Assembly (NCBI GenBank): GCA_002327785.1
Contig: DCUI01000082.1
Span: 1-19,105 of the forward strand
DNA: 19,105 nucleotides
Reading direction: 5' to 3'
Source: Phycisphaerales bacterium UBA2218
GTDB taxonomy: Bacteria; Planctomycetota; Phycisphaerae; Sedimentisphaerales; Anaerobacaceae
This document shows positions 1 through 7,507 of this stretch, in pieces. The number at the start of each line of letters is the position of its first letter. The stretch's first letter is position 1. The position numbers and the translations under genes were made by a program. The notes below the pieces were generated by a model, which saw only the letters and a list, made by a program, of their open reading frames with translations, was not told where the DNA came from and made no database searches.

Positions 1-65
1 AATCAATTAGCCGGAAAAGAGCCCCGGCGGGAGAGCCATCGGCCCCGCTGCGTTGTCGTTCATGA

Positions 66-141
<76 letters not shown>

Positions 142-165
142 GTGTCTGTGATCCACAGTACTGTC

Positions 166-193
166 AGTGTACCATGGATTCCGGCAATTGCAA
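166..193 (-). promoter_or_regulatory. Candidate sigma70-type promoter of tRNA-Phe
   Basis: Read on the minus strand: -35 TTGCAA (188-193), a 16-nt spacer, and -10 TACACT (166-171). The -10 box ends 24 nt before the mature tRNA 5' end, which leaves a short leader for RNase P removal. Each box matches 4/6 of consensus, so this is a plausible but unproven assignment. Confidence 0.4.
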
Positions 194-358
194 GTGTTTT
201 GGTTGCCAGTTCGTGATTTTGTCGTTTCAACACAGGCAATGCCACCACCCGGGCCTGTCTCGCGGGTCTGCGCACCCATCCCCTGCCCCGTATGTGTACC
301 CAGCCTGCACCCAAAAGACAGTCCAATCTCCACAGGGATCGACTCTTTCCCGGACCCA

Positions 359-410
359 CTCTGTTTTTACAGAGCATTTACAGACCCTTGCCGGAGCTTT
401 AGCCTATAAT
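359..410 (+). promoter_or_regulatory. -10 box and small hairpin directly before the response regulator
   Basis: A perfect TATAAT lies at 405-410, only 6 nt before the ATG at 417. No good -35 sits at 16-18 nt; the nearest match, TTTACA at 377-382, is 22 nt away. Just upstream is a perfect 6-bp stem with a TTTT loop (CTCTGT 359-364 / ACAGAG 369-374), a possible operator. The spacing would start transcription at or near the start codon, so the mRNA may be leaderless. The rest of 142-358 shows no gene or clear signal. Confidence 0.45.
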
Positions 411-416
411 TGAAGT

Positions 417-1124
417 ATGGCAACACCTACTATGGAATTCCAGGCGCACATCCTGGTGGTCGAAGATGAGCCGGCGATTCGCACGGCGCTGATGGATTTT
501 CTCGAGTTCCACGGCTTCAAGGCGTCGCAGGCGTGCGACGGGCCGCAGGCGGCGGAACTGGTCGAGCGCAACCGGTTTGACCTGATCCTGCTGGACTTGA
601 TGCTGCCGGGCATTAGCGGGGAGCAGTTGTGCTCGCGGTGGCGCCAGGGCGGACTCCAGACCCCCATCATCATGGTCACGGCCAAGGGCCAGGAAAAGGA
701 CAAGATCCAGGGCCTCGACCTCGGGGCCGACGACTACGTGACCAAGCCGTTTTCGCTCGAAGAAATGCTGGCCCGTATCCGGGCGGTCCTGCGTCGAACG
801 GACCCGGCTCGCGGGGTCGGGCAGAGTTTCACGTTCGGCGATCTGCACGTGGACATGGCGTCGCTCAAGGCCCGGCGGGGGGATCGGGTCATCGACCTGA
901 GCAAGCGCGAGGCGGCCATCGCCCAGTACTTCGCGGCCAACCCCGGCCGGGTCATCGGCCGGGAGGAACTCTACCGGCAGATCTGGAACGACACCTTCAG
1001 CGACCTCGGCACGCGGACGGTAGACATGCATATCGCAAAGCTGCGGGGCAAGATCGAGTCGGACCCGGCCGATCCGCAGATCATCCAGACCGTCCGCGGC
1101 GCGGGATACAGGTATGGGCATTGA
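417..1124 (+). CDS. OmpR/PhoB-family response regulator
   Basis: This is a 235-residue two-domain regulator. The receiver domain (about 10-125) has the acidic pair E16/D17, phospho-acceptor D60 in LLDLMLPG, T88 in the VTAKG segment, and K110 in TKPF. The C-terminal winged-helix domain (about 136-233) ends in the typical RTVDMHIAKLR...VRGAGYRY pattern of OmpR-family DNA-binding domains, so it should bind DNA as a dimer once phosphorylated. The ATG at 417 is used although it has no Shine-Dalgarno, because a TATAAT sits 6 nt upstream; an in-frame ATG at 432 is the alternative and also lacks one. A HEAT-like gene follows after 30 nt, then a histidine kinase that is its likely partner. Family assignment is firm; the regulated genes are unknown. 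Confidence 0.95.
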   Translation: MATPTMEFQAHILVVEDEPAIRTALMDFLEFHGFKASQACDGPQAAELVERNRFDLILLDLMLPGISGEQLCSRWRQGGLQTPIIMVTAKGQEKDKIQGLDLGADDYVTKPFSLEEMLARIRAVLRRTDPARGVGQSFTFGDLHVDMASLKARRGDRVIDLSKREAAIAQYFAANPGRVIGREELYRQIWNDTFSDLGTRTVDMHIAKLRGKIESDPADPQIIQTVRGAGYRYGH

Positions 1125-1154
1125 GGATTTCATATACTTCAAGAGAGAACAGAC

Positions 1155-1778
1155 ATGGACTTTCAGATGAAACTCAGAGCATTCGTTGGGGCCTGCGTCG
1201 TGCTGGTGGTGCCATTCGCATCAATCCGGGTCATGGAGGCGCAGGCCGACTCCTCCGGTTCCGTGTCGGAGCAGGTTCGGGAGATCTTTGGCCGAGTGGA
1301 CGACCTCGTGACAGCGAGACACCAGCGGTATCGGCAGTCCCTTTTCTCCTTGTCGGACGAGGAGCTGGCCAAGGCATACGTCCAGGCAACCGCGCCGCAG
1401 AGGGTATCGCTGGCGGAGATGAACAGTCTCTCCGAACAAGCCCAGGCGAAGGTGAAGAAGGAGCGTCCAAGCGTCATTGAATACCTCGCGAAAGTATGCA
1501 GTCCCTACGACGAGAAGGAGTATCAGTCCTTCCGCAGCCAGTACGGAACGCTCGCCGACGAATTGGCGAGCCTCGGTCCTGCCGCGGTGCCGGTACTGTG
1601 CGTCGAGATGGCCGATGCCTATCGCAAAACGGGGCATTGGGATTTCCCGGCCAGAGAGGCAATGGTGAAGATGGGTCCCGGCGCGGTCGAATCTCTCGTC
1701 TCGTTGATGGACAGCGAGGATGACCAGGTGAGGGGCCGGACAAGCGATGGAGAAGATCCTGAAGGCCCAGCCGGTTGA
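1155..1778 (+). CDS. Exported HEAT-like repeat protein, probably frameshifted at the C-terminus
   Basis: I do not recognise a named family. The 207-residue product begins with a hydrophobic stretch (about 6-24, MKLRAFVGACVVLVVPFA) followed by AQA, which fits a signal peptide. The middle is charged and helical. Residues about 140-195 look like HEAT/PBS-lyase repeats (LGPAAVPVLCVEMADAYR; MGPGAVESLVSLMDSEDDQVRG). The last 12 residues (TSDGEDPEGPAG) break the repeat pattern. Skipping one base at about 1740 gives the frame QAMEKILKAQPV..., a normal HEAT-helix ending, with stop at 1804-1806 (about 216 residues). So there is either a real +1 frameshift or a sequence error. It lies between the regulator and the kinase, 21 nt (from the corrected stop) before the kinase start, so it is probably part of that operon. 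Confidence 0.8.
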   Translation: MDFQMKLRAFVGACVVLVVPFASIRVMEAQADSSGSVSEQVREIFGRVDDLVTARHQRYRQSLFSLSDEELAKAYVQATAPQRVSLAEMNSLSEQAQAKVKKERPSVIEYLAKVCSPYDEKEYQSFRSQYGTLADELASLGPAAVPVLCVEMADAYRKTGHWDFPAREAMVKMGPGAVESLVSLMDSEDDQVRGRTSDGEDPEGPAG

Positions 1779-1827
1779 TGCAGAGAGCGTGAGGGATCGG
1801 ACCTGAAAACAGGACTGAGCGCAAAGA

Positions 1828-3993
1828 ATGTACAGACGACTCGTCATCCTGTGCGTGATCATCCTGGCGGCCCTGTGTGCGCTCGGGGCGCTGGGCTATC
1901 ACGCGGTCGAGAAGTGGGCCCAGGGTCTGGAAGGGGCCCGGCTGGGCGAGTTCGCCGAGGTGGCCGAGCAGATCCGCCAGGACGTCAAGCGCAAGCTCGA
2001 CGAGTTCATCCGGGTCGAACAGCAGCGAAAGTACACCGACTACCTCTACTCCCATGTCCCCGAGAACGTCGTGGCGGCGCAGCAGGCACCGGTGCTGCGG
2101 TCGCCGTTGGGCAATCAGCTTTCGAATTCCTATGCGTACGGCTATTTCCAGATCGAGCCGGACGGGGCGGTCGTCAGCCCGTACTACCCGGGCCGGGCGC
2201 CTCCCGCCGAGGCGAAGGACGATCTGGGTCGGGCGGTGCGGGACCAGTACTCGAACGTCCTGGGGAATGTGCTGCCCTCGATCAGCCTGCGGTCCGGCGC
2301 CCTGGAATTGTCGTCGCCCGAGTCGAACGTCGCCGAGAGAAACAAGGCGACGTCGCCTGCCTCCCCGGCCAACGAGAACATCGTGGCTCAAGCCCCGGCG
2401 GCGAAGAAGGGCGCTTCGGACGGACGCAGCGCACGAAGTCAGGCATATCCCATCGAGAGCCTCAAGCAGCAGGCCCAGAACCCCCAGGTCTATCGGCAGC
2501 AGCGTTCCATCATGGCCTCGAACTTCCAGGCGACAACTTCCGATTCCCAGCAGCTTGGCCAAATGGCGGATGCGCCGGTCCCCCAGGCACAGACCGTGAC
2601 GGTGGACGAAGTCAGGCGCACACCCGCCGGCAGCCAACCGCTTCCCGCGCAACAGGCGGAACAGACAGTCCAACCGGATCCCCCGGAAGCGCCGAGTCAC
2701 GATCGACTCGCCGCGGCGTTAGCCGACCGACAGGGTCCGACTTTTCTCGCGTCCGACACGGTGCAGATTCGCATCGAGCCGTTCGTGCCGCTGGTGGTTC
2801 CCGATCCCAATCGCACGCAATCCATCTTCGGCGGCCAGGTCTTTCTGCTGCGACACGTCCAGATCGAGAACCGGCATCTGCTCCAGGGTTTTCAGCTCGA
2901 CGAGCAGAGACTCATCACGCAGGTGGAGGACTCGGCTCGATCCTTCATGCGCGACGGCATGGGATTCGAGCTGCCGCAGGTGCACACCGCCGGCGGTTGT
3001 GTCGAGGGCGTCCCGCCCTCGAACCGCGGGCAGGATGCCCGCGACACGGCCTACGCCGCGATTCTGGACTTCGGGTTCGGCGATCTGGTCCTGAACCTCA
3101 CGGAGACCGACCCCGCCTGGATCACGCGGCGGATCGGCGACTTGCGGCATCTGTATTTCGCGATCCTGGCGACCGTGGTCGCGGCGGTAGGCCTGGCGCT
3201 CGTGAGTCTCTGGCACAACGTGCGGGCCCAGGTGGCGCTGGCTCGCAAGAAGGACGACTTCATCAGCGCGGTCTCGCACGAGCTGCGCACGCCGCTGACC
3301 TCGATCCGAATGTACACCGAGATGCTCGAGAAGAACTGGGTCAAGTCTCAGGACAAGGTCGCGGAGTACTACCGGACGATGCGCCGGGAGAGCGAGCGGC
3401 TCAGTCGCCTCGTCGAGAACGTGCTCGATTTTGCCAGGCTGCAAAAGAGACGGAAGAACTACGCATTCCGGCTCGGCAGCATCGACGAGTGCGTCGCCGG
3501 GGTCGTCGAGATGATGAAGCCCTATGCCGCGCAGCACGGATTCACGATCCGGACAGACCTGGCGGCGACGGGACAGACCCGCTTCGACAAGGACGCCGTC
3601 ACACAGATCGTCGTGAACCTCGTGGACAACGCGGTGAAATACGCCCGCGGTGCGGCGGACAAGACGATTGCGGTGCGCACGCGGAACAAGCCGGGCCTGA
3701 CGATCATCGAAGTCGAGGACCACGGCCCAGGCATCCCGCACCACCAGCGAAAGAAGGTCTTCGAACAGTTCTACCGTTGCGAGGACACGCCCGTAGGGGC
3801 AGGTCCCCCTGCCTACCCTCCATCAGAAGGGCGACCACAAGGGGTCGCCCCTACCACCGGAATGGGCCTGGGTCTGACGCTGGTCAGACGCTTCGCCGAG
3901 GCCCACGGCGGCTATGTCGAGATCTGCCCCGTTCAACCTACGGGCGTGATCCTGCGCGTCGCTCTGGCTGCGCCGGTCCCACCTGTCTCATAG
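1828..3993 (+). CDS. Membrane sensor histidine kinase (HisKA + HATPase_c)
   Basis: The 721-residue product has TM1 at about 4-23 and TM2 at about 441-461, bracketing a large extracytoplasmic region. About 165-295 of that region is low-complexity and rich in Gln, Pro, Ala and Ser. The HisKA dimerisation domain contains phospho-acceptor H484 (AVSHELRTPLTS). HATPase_c follows with the N box (N597...N601, NLVDNAVKY), G1 box DHGPGIP (631-637), F box VFEQFYR, and G2 box TGMGLGL (677-683). Two palindromic repeats are translated inside it: residues about 391-407 in the sensor region and 656-676 in the ATP lid between F and G2 boxes. All catalytic boxes remain, so the enzyme may still work. No strong Shine-Dalgarno is present. 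It likely phosphorylates the regulator at 417. Confidence 0.94.
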   Translation: MYRRLVILCVIILAALCALGALGYHAVEKWAQGLEGARLGEFAEVAEQIRQDVKRKLDEFIRVEQQRKYTDYLYSHVPENVVAAQQAPVLRSPLGNQLSNSYAYGYFQIEPDGAVVSPYYPGRAPPAEAKDDLGRAVRDQYSNVLGNVLPSISLRSGALELSSPESNVAERNKATSPASPANENIVAQAPAAKKGASDGRSARSQAYPIESLKQQAQNPQVYRQQRSIMASNFQATTSDSQQLGQMADAPVPQAQTVTVDEVRRTPAGSQPLPAQQAEQTVQPDPPEAPSHDRLAAALADRQGPTFLASDTVQIRIEPFVPLVVPDPNRTQSIFGGQVFLLRHVQIENRHLLQGFQLDEQRLITQVEDSARSFMRDGMGFELPQVHTAGGCVEGVPPSNRGQDARDTAYAAILDFGFGDLVLNLTETDPAWITRRIGDLRHLYFAILATVVAAVGLALVSLWHNVRAQVALARKKDDFISAVSHELRTPLTSIRMYTEMLEKNWVKSQDKVAEYYRTMRRESERLSRLVENVLDFARLQKRRKNYAFRLGSIDECVAGVVEMMKPYAAQHGFTIRTDLAATGQTRFDKDAVTQIVVNLVDNAVKYARGAADKTIAVRTRNKPGLTIIEVEDHGPGIPHHQRKKVFEQFYRCEDTPVGAGPPAYPPSEGRPQGVAPTTGMGLGLTLVRRFAEAHGGYVEICPVQPTGVILRVALAAPVPPVS
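2999..3047 (+). repeat. Palindromic repeat (family A) inside the histidine kinase sensor domain
   Basis: The 49-nt element has perfect terminal inverted repeats GTGTCG / CGACAC. It contains two back-to-back perfect 8-bp hairpins with 3-nt loops: CGAGGGCG/CGCCCTCG (3003-3010/3014-3021) and CGCGGGCA/TGCCCGCG (3025-3032/3036-3043). It reads through in frame as VEGVPPSNRGQDARDT. Its reverse complement aligns with the element at 14297-14347 over the core GGYATCCTKCCYGCGRTTC. Confidence 0.8.
3793..3854 (+). repeat. Palindromic repeat (family B) inside the kinase ATP lid
   Basis: The 62-nt element is bounded by perfect inverted ends GTAGGGGC / GCCCCTAC. It contains an imperfect inner stem (GTAGGGGCAGG with CCTGCCTAC) and a perfect one (GGGCGACC with GGTCGCCC). 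It interrupts the segment between the F and G2 boxes of HATPase_c, adding VGAGPPAYPPSEGRPQGVAPT (21 codons if one flanking base is counted) without breaking the frame. Removing it leaves CEDTP joined to TGMGLGL, close to an ordinary kinase. Confidence 0.8.
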
Positions 3994-4075
3994 CACTTCA
4001 TCCCGAAAACTGCACGTGAACGGTGATGAACGCGAAGAGCAGAGGGGATTCGATTTCCTGCAAAGGCATTGAAAA

Positions 4076-4555
4076 TCACTCTTCTTCCGCGGCGCCGGAT
4101 GTGAAGCAGACCATGGAGATCAGGATGAGACTCGCGCCGGCGATGAAGAGGATGATTCGCTTGGGTGGATCGCTGCACCGCTGGAGCCATTTCGGAATGG
4201 AGACTTCGGCCGGCTCCTCGTTGGCCTGGTCTATCACGGCTTTGCGGGCGATGGCGAGTTCCTTGGCCCTGGCCTTCGGATAGATCGTGTTCGGGTCCTG
4301 GGGCTCCGTTCCCAGCGTGACCGGGGCGATCCGCTTGAGGAGATCGGGATTGCTCTCCAACTGTTCCAGGAGGACATCGTATTCCGCATTGAGGGATTCG
4401 AGCCGGCGAATGGACCACTCCGCCTGCCTTACGAGTTGCTTATTGCGGCAGTACCGGATGAAATCATCGCACAGGACCGCCCCGCCAAGCGCTGCGGCAC
4501 CGCTGCTGAAGAACACCACGAAAACGAGGAAGCGAAGGATACCGTGCCGTTGCAT
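4076..4555 (-). CDS. Small two-TM protein with a coiled-coil centre
   Basis: I recognise no named family. The 159-residue product starts MQRHGILRF. It has a TM segment at about 8-28, a charged heptad-like stretch (about 38-80, QAEWSIRRLESLNAEYDVLLEQLE), a polar loop with TIYPKARAKEL, and a second TM at about 133-152 (RIILFIAGASLILISMVCF), ending in AEEE. The layout of TM plus coiled coil recalls FtsB/DivIC-type septum proteins, but it has a second TM and no motif I can use to prove that. An upstream in-frame ATG at 4636 was not chosen because it lies inside the terminator hairpin at 4615-4660. It converges on the histidine kinase (83-nt gap, nothing evident in it). Confidence 0.65.
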   Translation of the reverse strand: MQRHGILRFLVFVVFFSSGAAALGGAVLCDDFIRYCRNKQLVRQAEWSIRRLESLNAEYDVLLEQLESNPDLLKRIAPVTLGTEPQDPNTIYPKARAKELAIARKAVIDQANEEPAEVSIPKWLQRCSDPPKRIILFIAGASLILISMVCFTSGAAEEE

Positions 4556-4605
4556 GGTCCACAGTCCGGCCGAAACACGAGTTTTCGCGTCTGGGTCCCG
4601 AGCCC

Positions 4606-4660
4606 AAAAACTGAGGCAGGCGTGGCCCTTCTCCATCGAATGGAGAGAGCCACACCTGCC
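4606..4660 (-). terminator. Intrinsic terminator after the membrane-enolase gene
   Basis: GGCAGGCGTGGC (4615-4626) pairs with GCCACACCTGCC (4649-4660) with one mismatch, and an inner stem CTCCAT/ATGGAG closes the loop. Read on the minus strand the stem is followed, after TCAG, by five T (4606-4610). This is the arrangement of a rho-independent terminator for the gene ending at 4787. Confidence 0.7.
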
Positions 4661-4740
4661 GAATTACTTCTGCATCCAACCATTCAGCCAAGGACCTTTT
4701 GAACAGGCCCCCAACCTACTCGGCTTATCGACCGCCGACC

Positions 4741-4771
4741 GGCTTTCTCTGAAGAAATTCTTCAGAGAGCC
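4741..4771 (-). repeat. Long hairpin just downstream of the membrane-enolase stop codon
   Basis: GGCT..CTCTGAAGAA (4741-4756) pairs with TTCTTCAGAGAGCC (4758-4771), 14 bp with a 2-nt TT bulge. It begins 15 nt beyond the stop on the minus strand. It has no T tract, so it is more likely an mRNA 3'-end protective stem or an auxiliary terminator than the main one at 4606-4660. Confidence 0.5.
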
Positions 4772-4786
4772 CGCCTCCCGCCTGGG

Positions 4787-7498
4787 TTATACCGGGTAGA
4801 CCGGCAGTTGAGCCCGCAGCAACTCGTAGAGGGTCTTGCCGTCCTTGATGGCCTCGGCCGCCGTCTTCTGGTACAGGGCCTGGAGCTGATCGTAATCCAT
4901 CTTCTTCAACTCCGCGGCCCCCTTCTTTTCGCCCTTGGCGTTGGCGGCAACGAACTTGGACATGGTGTCGGCCGACATATCGCGGATAAGCTGCCAGAGC
5001 TCCTTGCCCTGACCGGCGGCAACCGCGCGGCCCAAGGCCAGCGACATGGACAGGATGGCATTCATGCCCAACACACTCTTACGCTGCATGGCGTGGATTT
5101 TCTTGTCTTTTGGAGCATCCTGCGGAATCCGACCCATGCGGATCGCCTCGGCCAGTTCCAGGCCCAGCAACTCCTTGTCCGCGTCGAGCAGGCTGCCCAG
5201 CTTCGCCAGCTTTCTGCCGACAAAGGCATTGGAGAGCACGCCTTCGATGTGGCTGACCGCGTCCATGCAACCCTTGCCGTCGTACCGTCTGGACTTCTTC
5301 CAGAGGGCCGTCAGCTTCTCGTCGTTCTTGGAGCGGATATCCTCGGACTTGATGTCCTTCTTGAATCGGAAGGTGCCGTCTCCGACGTTCTTGAAGAGGT
5401 CGGGATACTTCCTGGTCGTCTCGGAGGCCTCGATGATGCTGTCGACGTAGTGAATGGCCTCGTCCTCGCCGGCGCTGGTGCCCAGGGGCGTCGAGCCCTT
5501 GAAGCGGATGATGCCGCTCTTGCCGAGGAACAGCGAGGCAGCCGCCGAGGGAATGCCCGCGTTCGTGGCTTCTTCGGTGCCGCTGACCGCCTCGATCGCG
5601 AGCATCTTGATGAGCAGGCTTGTGATGTCGATATCGCCCGCGTCCGATTTGATGGCGACGTCGTCCTTGCCCGTGAGGATCTTGACCAACTCTTTGACGG
5701 TCTCCTCGACTTCTTTTCGCTCTTTCTGGCTCATTTCGCGTTGCGAGGCCCGAGCCAGTGCGAGGACTTCCATCACGCGCCCGTACTTCTGGAGGCGCTC
5801 GGTGTTGGCGCCGCCGCCGCACTTGAGACCTACGGCGTTCATCGCCGTGGCGATCTCCGCCTCGAACGGGTCGTTCGGGCTCTTCGAACGGTGCGAAACC
5901 ACAAGCTCGGCCCCATAGCCCAGCGAGGTGAGCATGGCCAGCACGGTTTCGGACAGCGTGCCGATCTGATTGGCCTTGATCAGGGTCGAGTTGATTTCAC
6001 CGTTCTTGGCGCATTTCTCGATGGTTGAGTCCTTCGTCGTGACGAGGTCATCGCCGATGACGAAGACCTTGTCGCCCAGTTCCTTCATCAGGTTCTGCCA
6101 GCCGATATGGTCTCGCTCGCCGAAACCGTCCTCAATGGAGAGGATCGGAATCCCATCGTCCATGGCCTTCTTGTAGAGATCCAGGATCTGGTCCCGGCTC
6201 ATTTCGACCTTGGCCTTGTCGCGCCAGAAGCGGTACATGCCCACGGAATCCGGCTCACCGCGCTCCTCGCGATAGGCGTTTTCGAGCTCGGAGCAGGCGG
6301 GATCCAGGGCGATGGCGACATCGACGCCGGGCACGTACTCGCAGTCGAGGATCGCCTGTTTCATGAACCGCCACATTCGCTGTTCGGGCACCAAGTCCTG
6401 GGGTTCCTTATCGATATAGGGGGACAAGCCGCCTTCGAGGCCGATGCCCATGACTTTTGCGCCCGGCGCCGCCTCGATGATCTCCTTCAGACGGTATTGC
6501 AGCGTGACCGTCATTTCCTGGGCGTCTTCGTAGGTCTTGGGCGAAAGCGGCATGAACATGCTTTCCTGCATGCTGATGTTGCTCTCGGGATACTCCTTCT
6601 CCGTGTGCCGGCCGCCCATCGCGCAGTTGCGGAACTGCCACGGGGCCGCGACGCGGTTTCCATCCTTGAGCGTGACCGTCTGCATTCGGGTGGTGAGCAG
6701 CGTCTTTTTGAGTTTTGCCACGCGGGCAGTCCAGCTCTCGCCGGAGGCGGCGATTGCTGCGGCCCGTGCGGCGGCTTCGGCAGCCGTCTTTTCCCTGGTG
6801 CGGAACTCGCGGAGCTTGCCCGGGTCGGCCAGAAGCCTGTCAAGCAGACCAACGCAGCCGGGGGCCAGGAAGAACCGCCCGATGTAGATCATCCAGTCCT
6901 GCCCGGTCGCCAATCCCACGAGGATGAAGAAACCGGCAATTGGCAGGAAGATGGTGGCCAACCACTGGCTCCAGATCGGCGCCGAGGCTGCCACGGCCAG
7001 ATTGTACGGGGCGTCGGGAGCAAAATTGCCGCCCTCTTTCCTGACGCCGTAGAACTTGCCCCACGGGATCAGCAGAAACATCTGAGCGTACCACGCGAAC
7101 TTGTTGCCGCTCTTCATGGCGGCATCTGCCTTCTCCTGAGAGTCCCGGTTCAATGCCGTCAGCTTCGCGGCGGTCAGGAAGTGGCCCATCTCGTGGATCG
7201 CAATGGCGATGTGCCACGACATATAGAGGATCGCCAATGAGACAACTGTCTCCCAGCTCAAGAACATGAACTTGAGCACTTCGAGCTTGATATTGACATC
7301 AGGGTTGATGGCCGCGGCGGTCAATGCTGCCGCCGGGAGGCTCAACACCGATGAAATGAATGCGGCGTGGAACGAGACGAGCTTGTGGTTCGCGATGACC
7401 CAGCCGCGCTCCAGATAACCTGCCGCGTTGACCCGAACGCGGTCGGACGCCGCAAGTCTTTGCCTGTTTCTACTCATTTCCACCGCTGATTCTTTCAT
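4787..7498 (-). CDS. eno: Integral-membrane HExxH domain fused to a circularly permuted enolase
   Basis: 903 residues, about twice a normal enolase (about 430). Residues 40-235 are hydrophobic with several TM segments and an M50-type HEMGH (102-106); a possible third zinc ligand is D220 in GLLDR, but the usual NxxPxxxLDG motif is absent. An Ala-rich linker (237-256) leads to the enolase barrel (about 285-580). Its residues aligned to the yeast active site are H298, E312, E355 (LEGGLSP), D399 (ALDPACSE), E456 (SIEDG), D483 (GDD), K508 (IKANQIGTLSE), H536-R537-S538, and K559. After a charged linker (583-625), the part that is N-terminal in normal enolases appears at about 625-840: mobile loop TPLGTSAGEDEA with S675 matching yeast S39, then KGCMDAVSHIE and LGMNAILSMSLALGRAVAA. 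The order is therefore barrel then cap. The start is supported by AAGGAG (7508-7513). Likely reaction: 2-phosphoglycerate to phosphoenolpyruvate at the membrane (inference). Confidence 0.9.
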   Translation of the reverse strand: MKESAVEMSRNRQRLAASDRVRVNAAGYLERGWVIANHKLVSFHAAFISSVLSLPAAALTAAAINPDVNIKLEVLKFMFLSWETVVSLAILYMSWHIAIAIHEMGHFLTAAKLTALNRDSQEKADAAMKSGNKFAWYAQMFLLIPWGKFYGVRKEGGNFAPDAPYNLAVAASAPIWSQWLATIFLPIAGFFILVGLATGQDWMIYIGRFFLAPGCVGLLDRLLADPGKLREFRTREKTAAEAAARAAAIAASGESWTARVAKLKKTLLTTRMQTVTLKDGNRVAAPWQFRNCAMGGRHTEKEYPESNISMQESMFMPLSPKTYEDAQEMTVTLQYRLKEIIEAAPGAKVMGIGLEGGLSPYIDKEPQDLVPEQRMWRFMKQAILDCEYVPGVDVAIALDPACSELENAYREERGEPDSVGMYRFWRDKAKVEMSRDQILDLYKKAMDDGIPILSIEDGFGERDHIGWQNLMKELGDKVFVIGDDLVTTKDSTIEKCAKNGEINSTLIKANQIGTLSETVLAMLTSLGYGAELVVSHRSKSPNDPFEAEIATAMNAVGLKCGGGANTERLQKYGRVMEVLALARASQREMSQKERKEVEETVKELVKILTGKDDVAIKSDAGDIDITSLLIKMLAIEAVSGTEEATNAGIPSAAASLFLGKSGIIRFKGSTPLGTSAGEDEAIHYVDSIIEASETTRKYPDLFKNVGDGTFRFKKDIKSEDIRSKNDEKLTALWKKSRRYDGKGCMDAVSHIEGVLSNAFVGRKLAKLGSLLDADKELLGLELAEAIRMGRIPQDAPKDKKIHAMQRKSVLGMNAILSMSLALGRAVAAGQGKELWQLIRDMSADTMSKFVAANAKGEKKGAAELKKMDYDQLQALYQKTAAEAIKDGKTLYELLRAQLPVYPV

Positions 7499-7507
7499 TC
7501 TGAACTT

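Noticed and set aside
15..48. Terminator for tRNA-Phe on the minus strand
   Set aside because: A GCGGG/CCCGC stem (27-31/44-48) exists, but the T run (15-18) is 8 nt beyond it and the loop is large, so the match is too weak.
3933..4418. 161-codon minus-strand frame overlapping the kinase end and the coiled-coil gene
   Set aside because: It is antisense to the kinase C-terminus and out of frame with the better membrane protein at 4076-4555; its composition is typical of a shadow frame.
4556..4636. Upstream start (ATG at 4636) for the coiled-coil protein
   Set aside because: The extension crosses the terminator hairpin at 4615-4660, has no good ribosome site, and adds residues before the natural N-terminal TM.
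4808..7240. Long plus-strand frames opposite the membrane-enolase gene
   Set aside because: They mirror a strongly conserved enolase on the other strand and have no recognisable motifs; long antisense frames are expected in GC-rich DNA.
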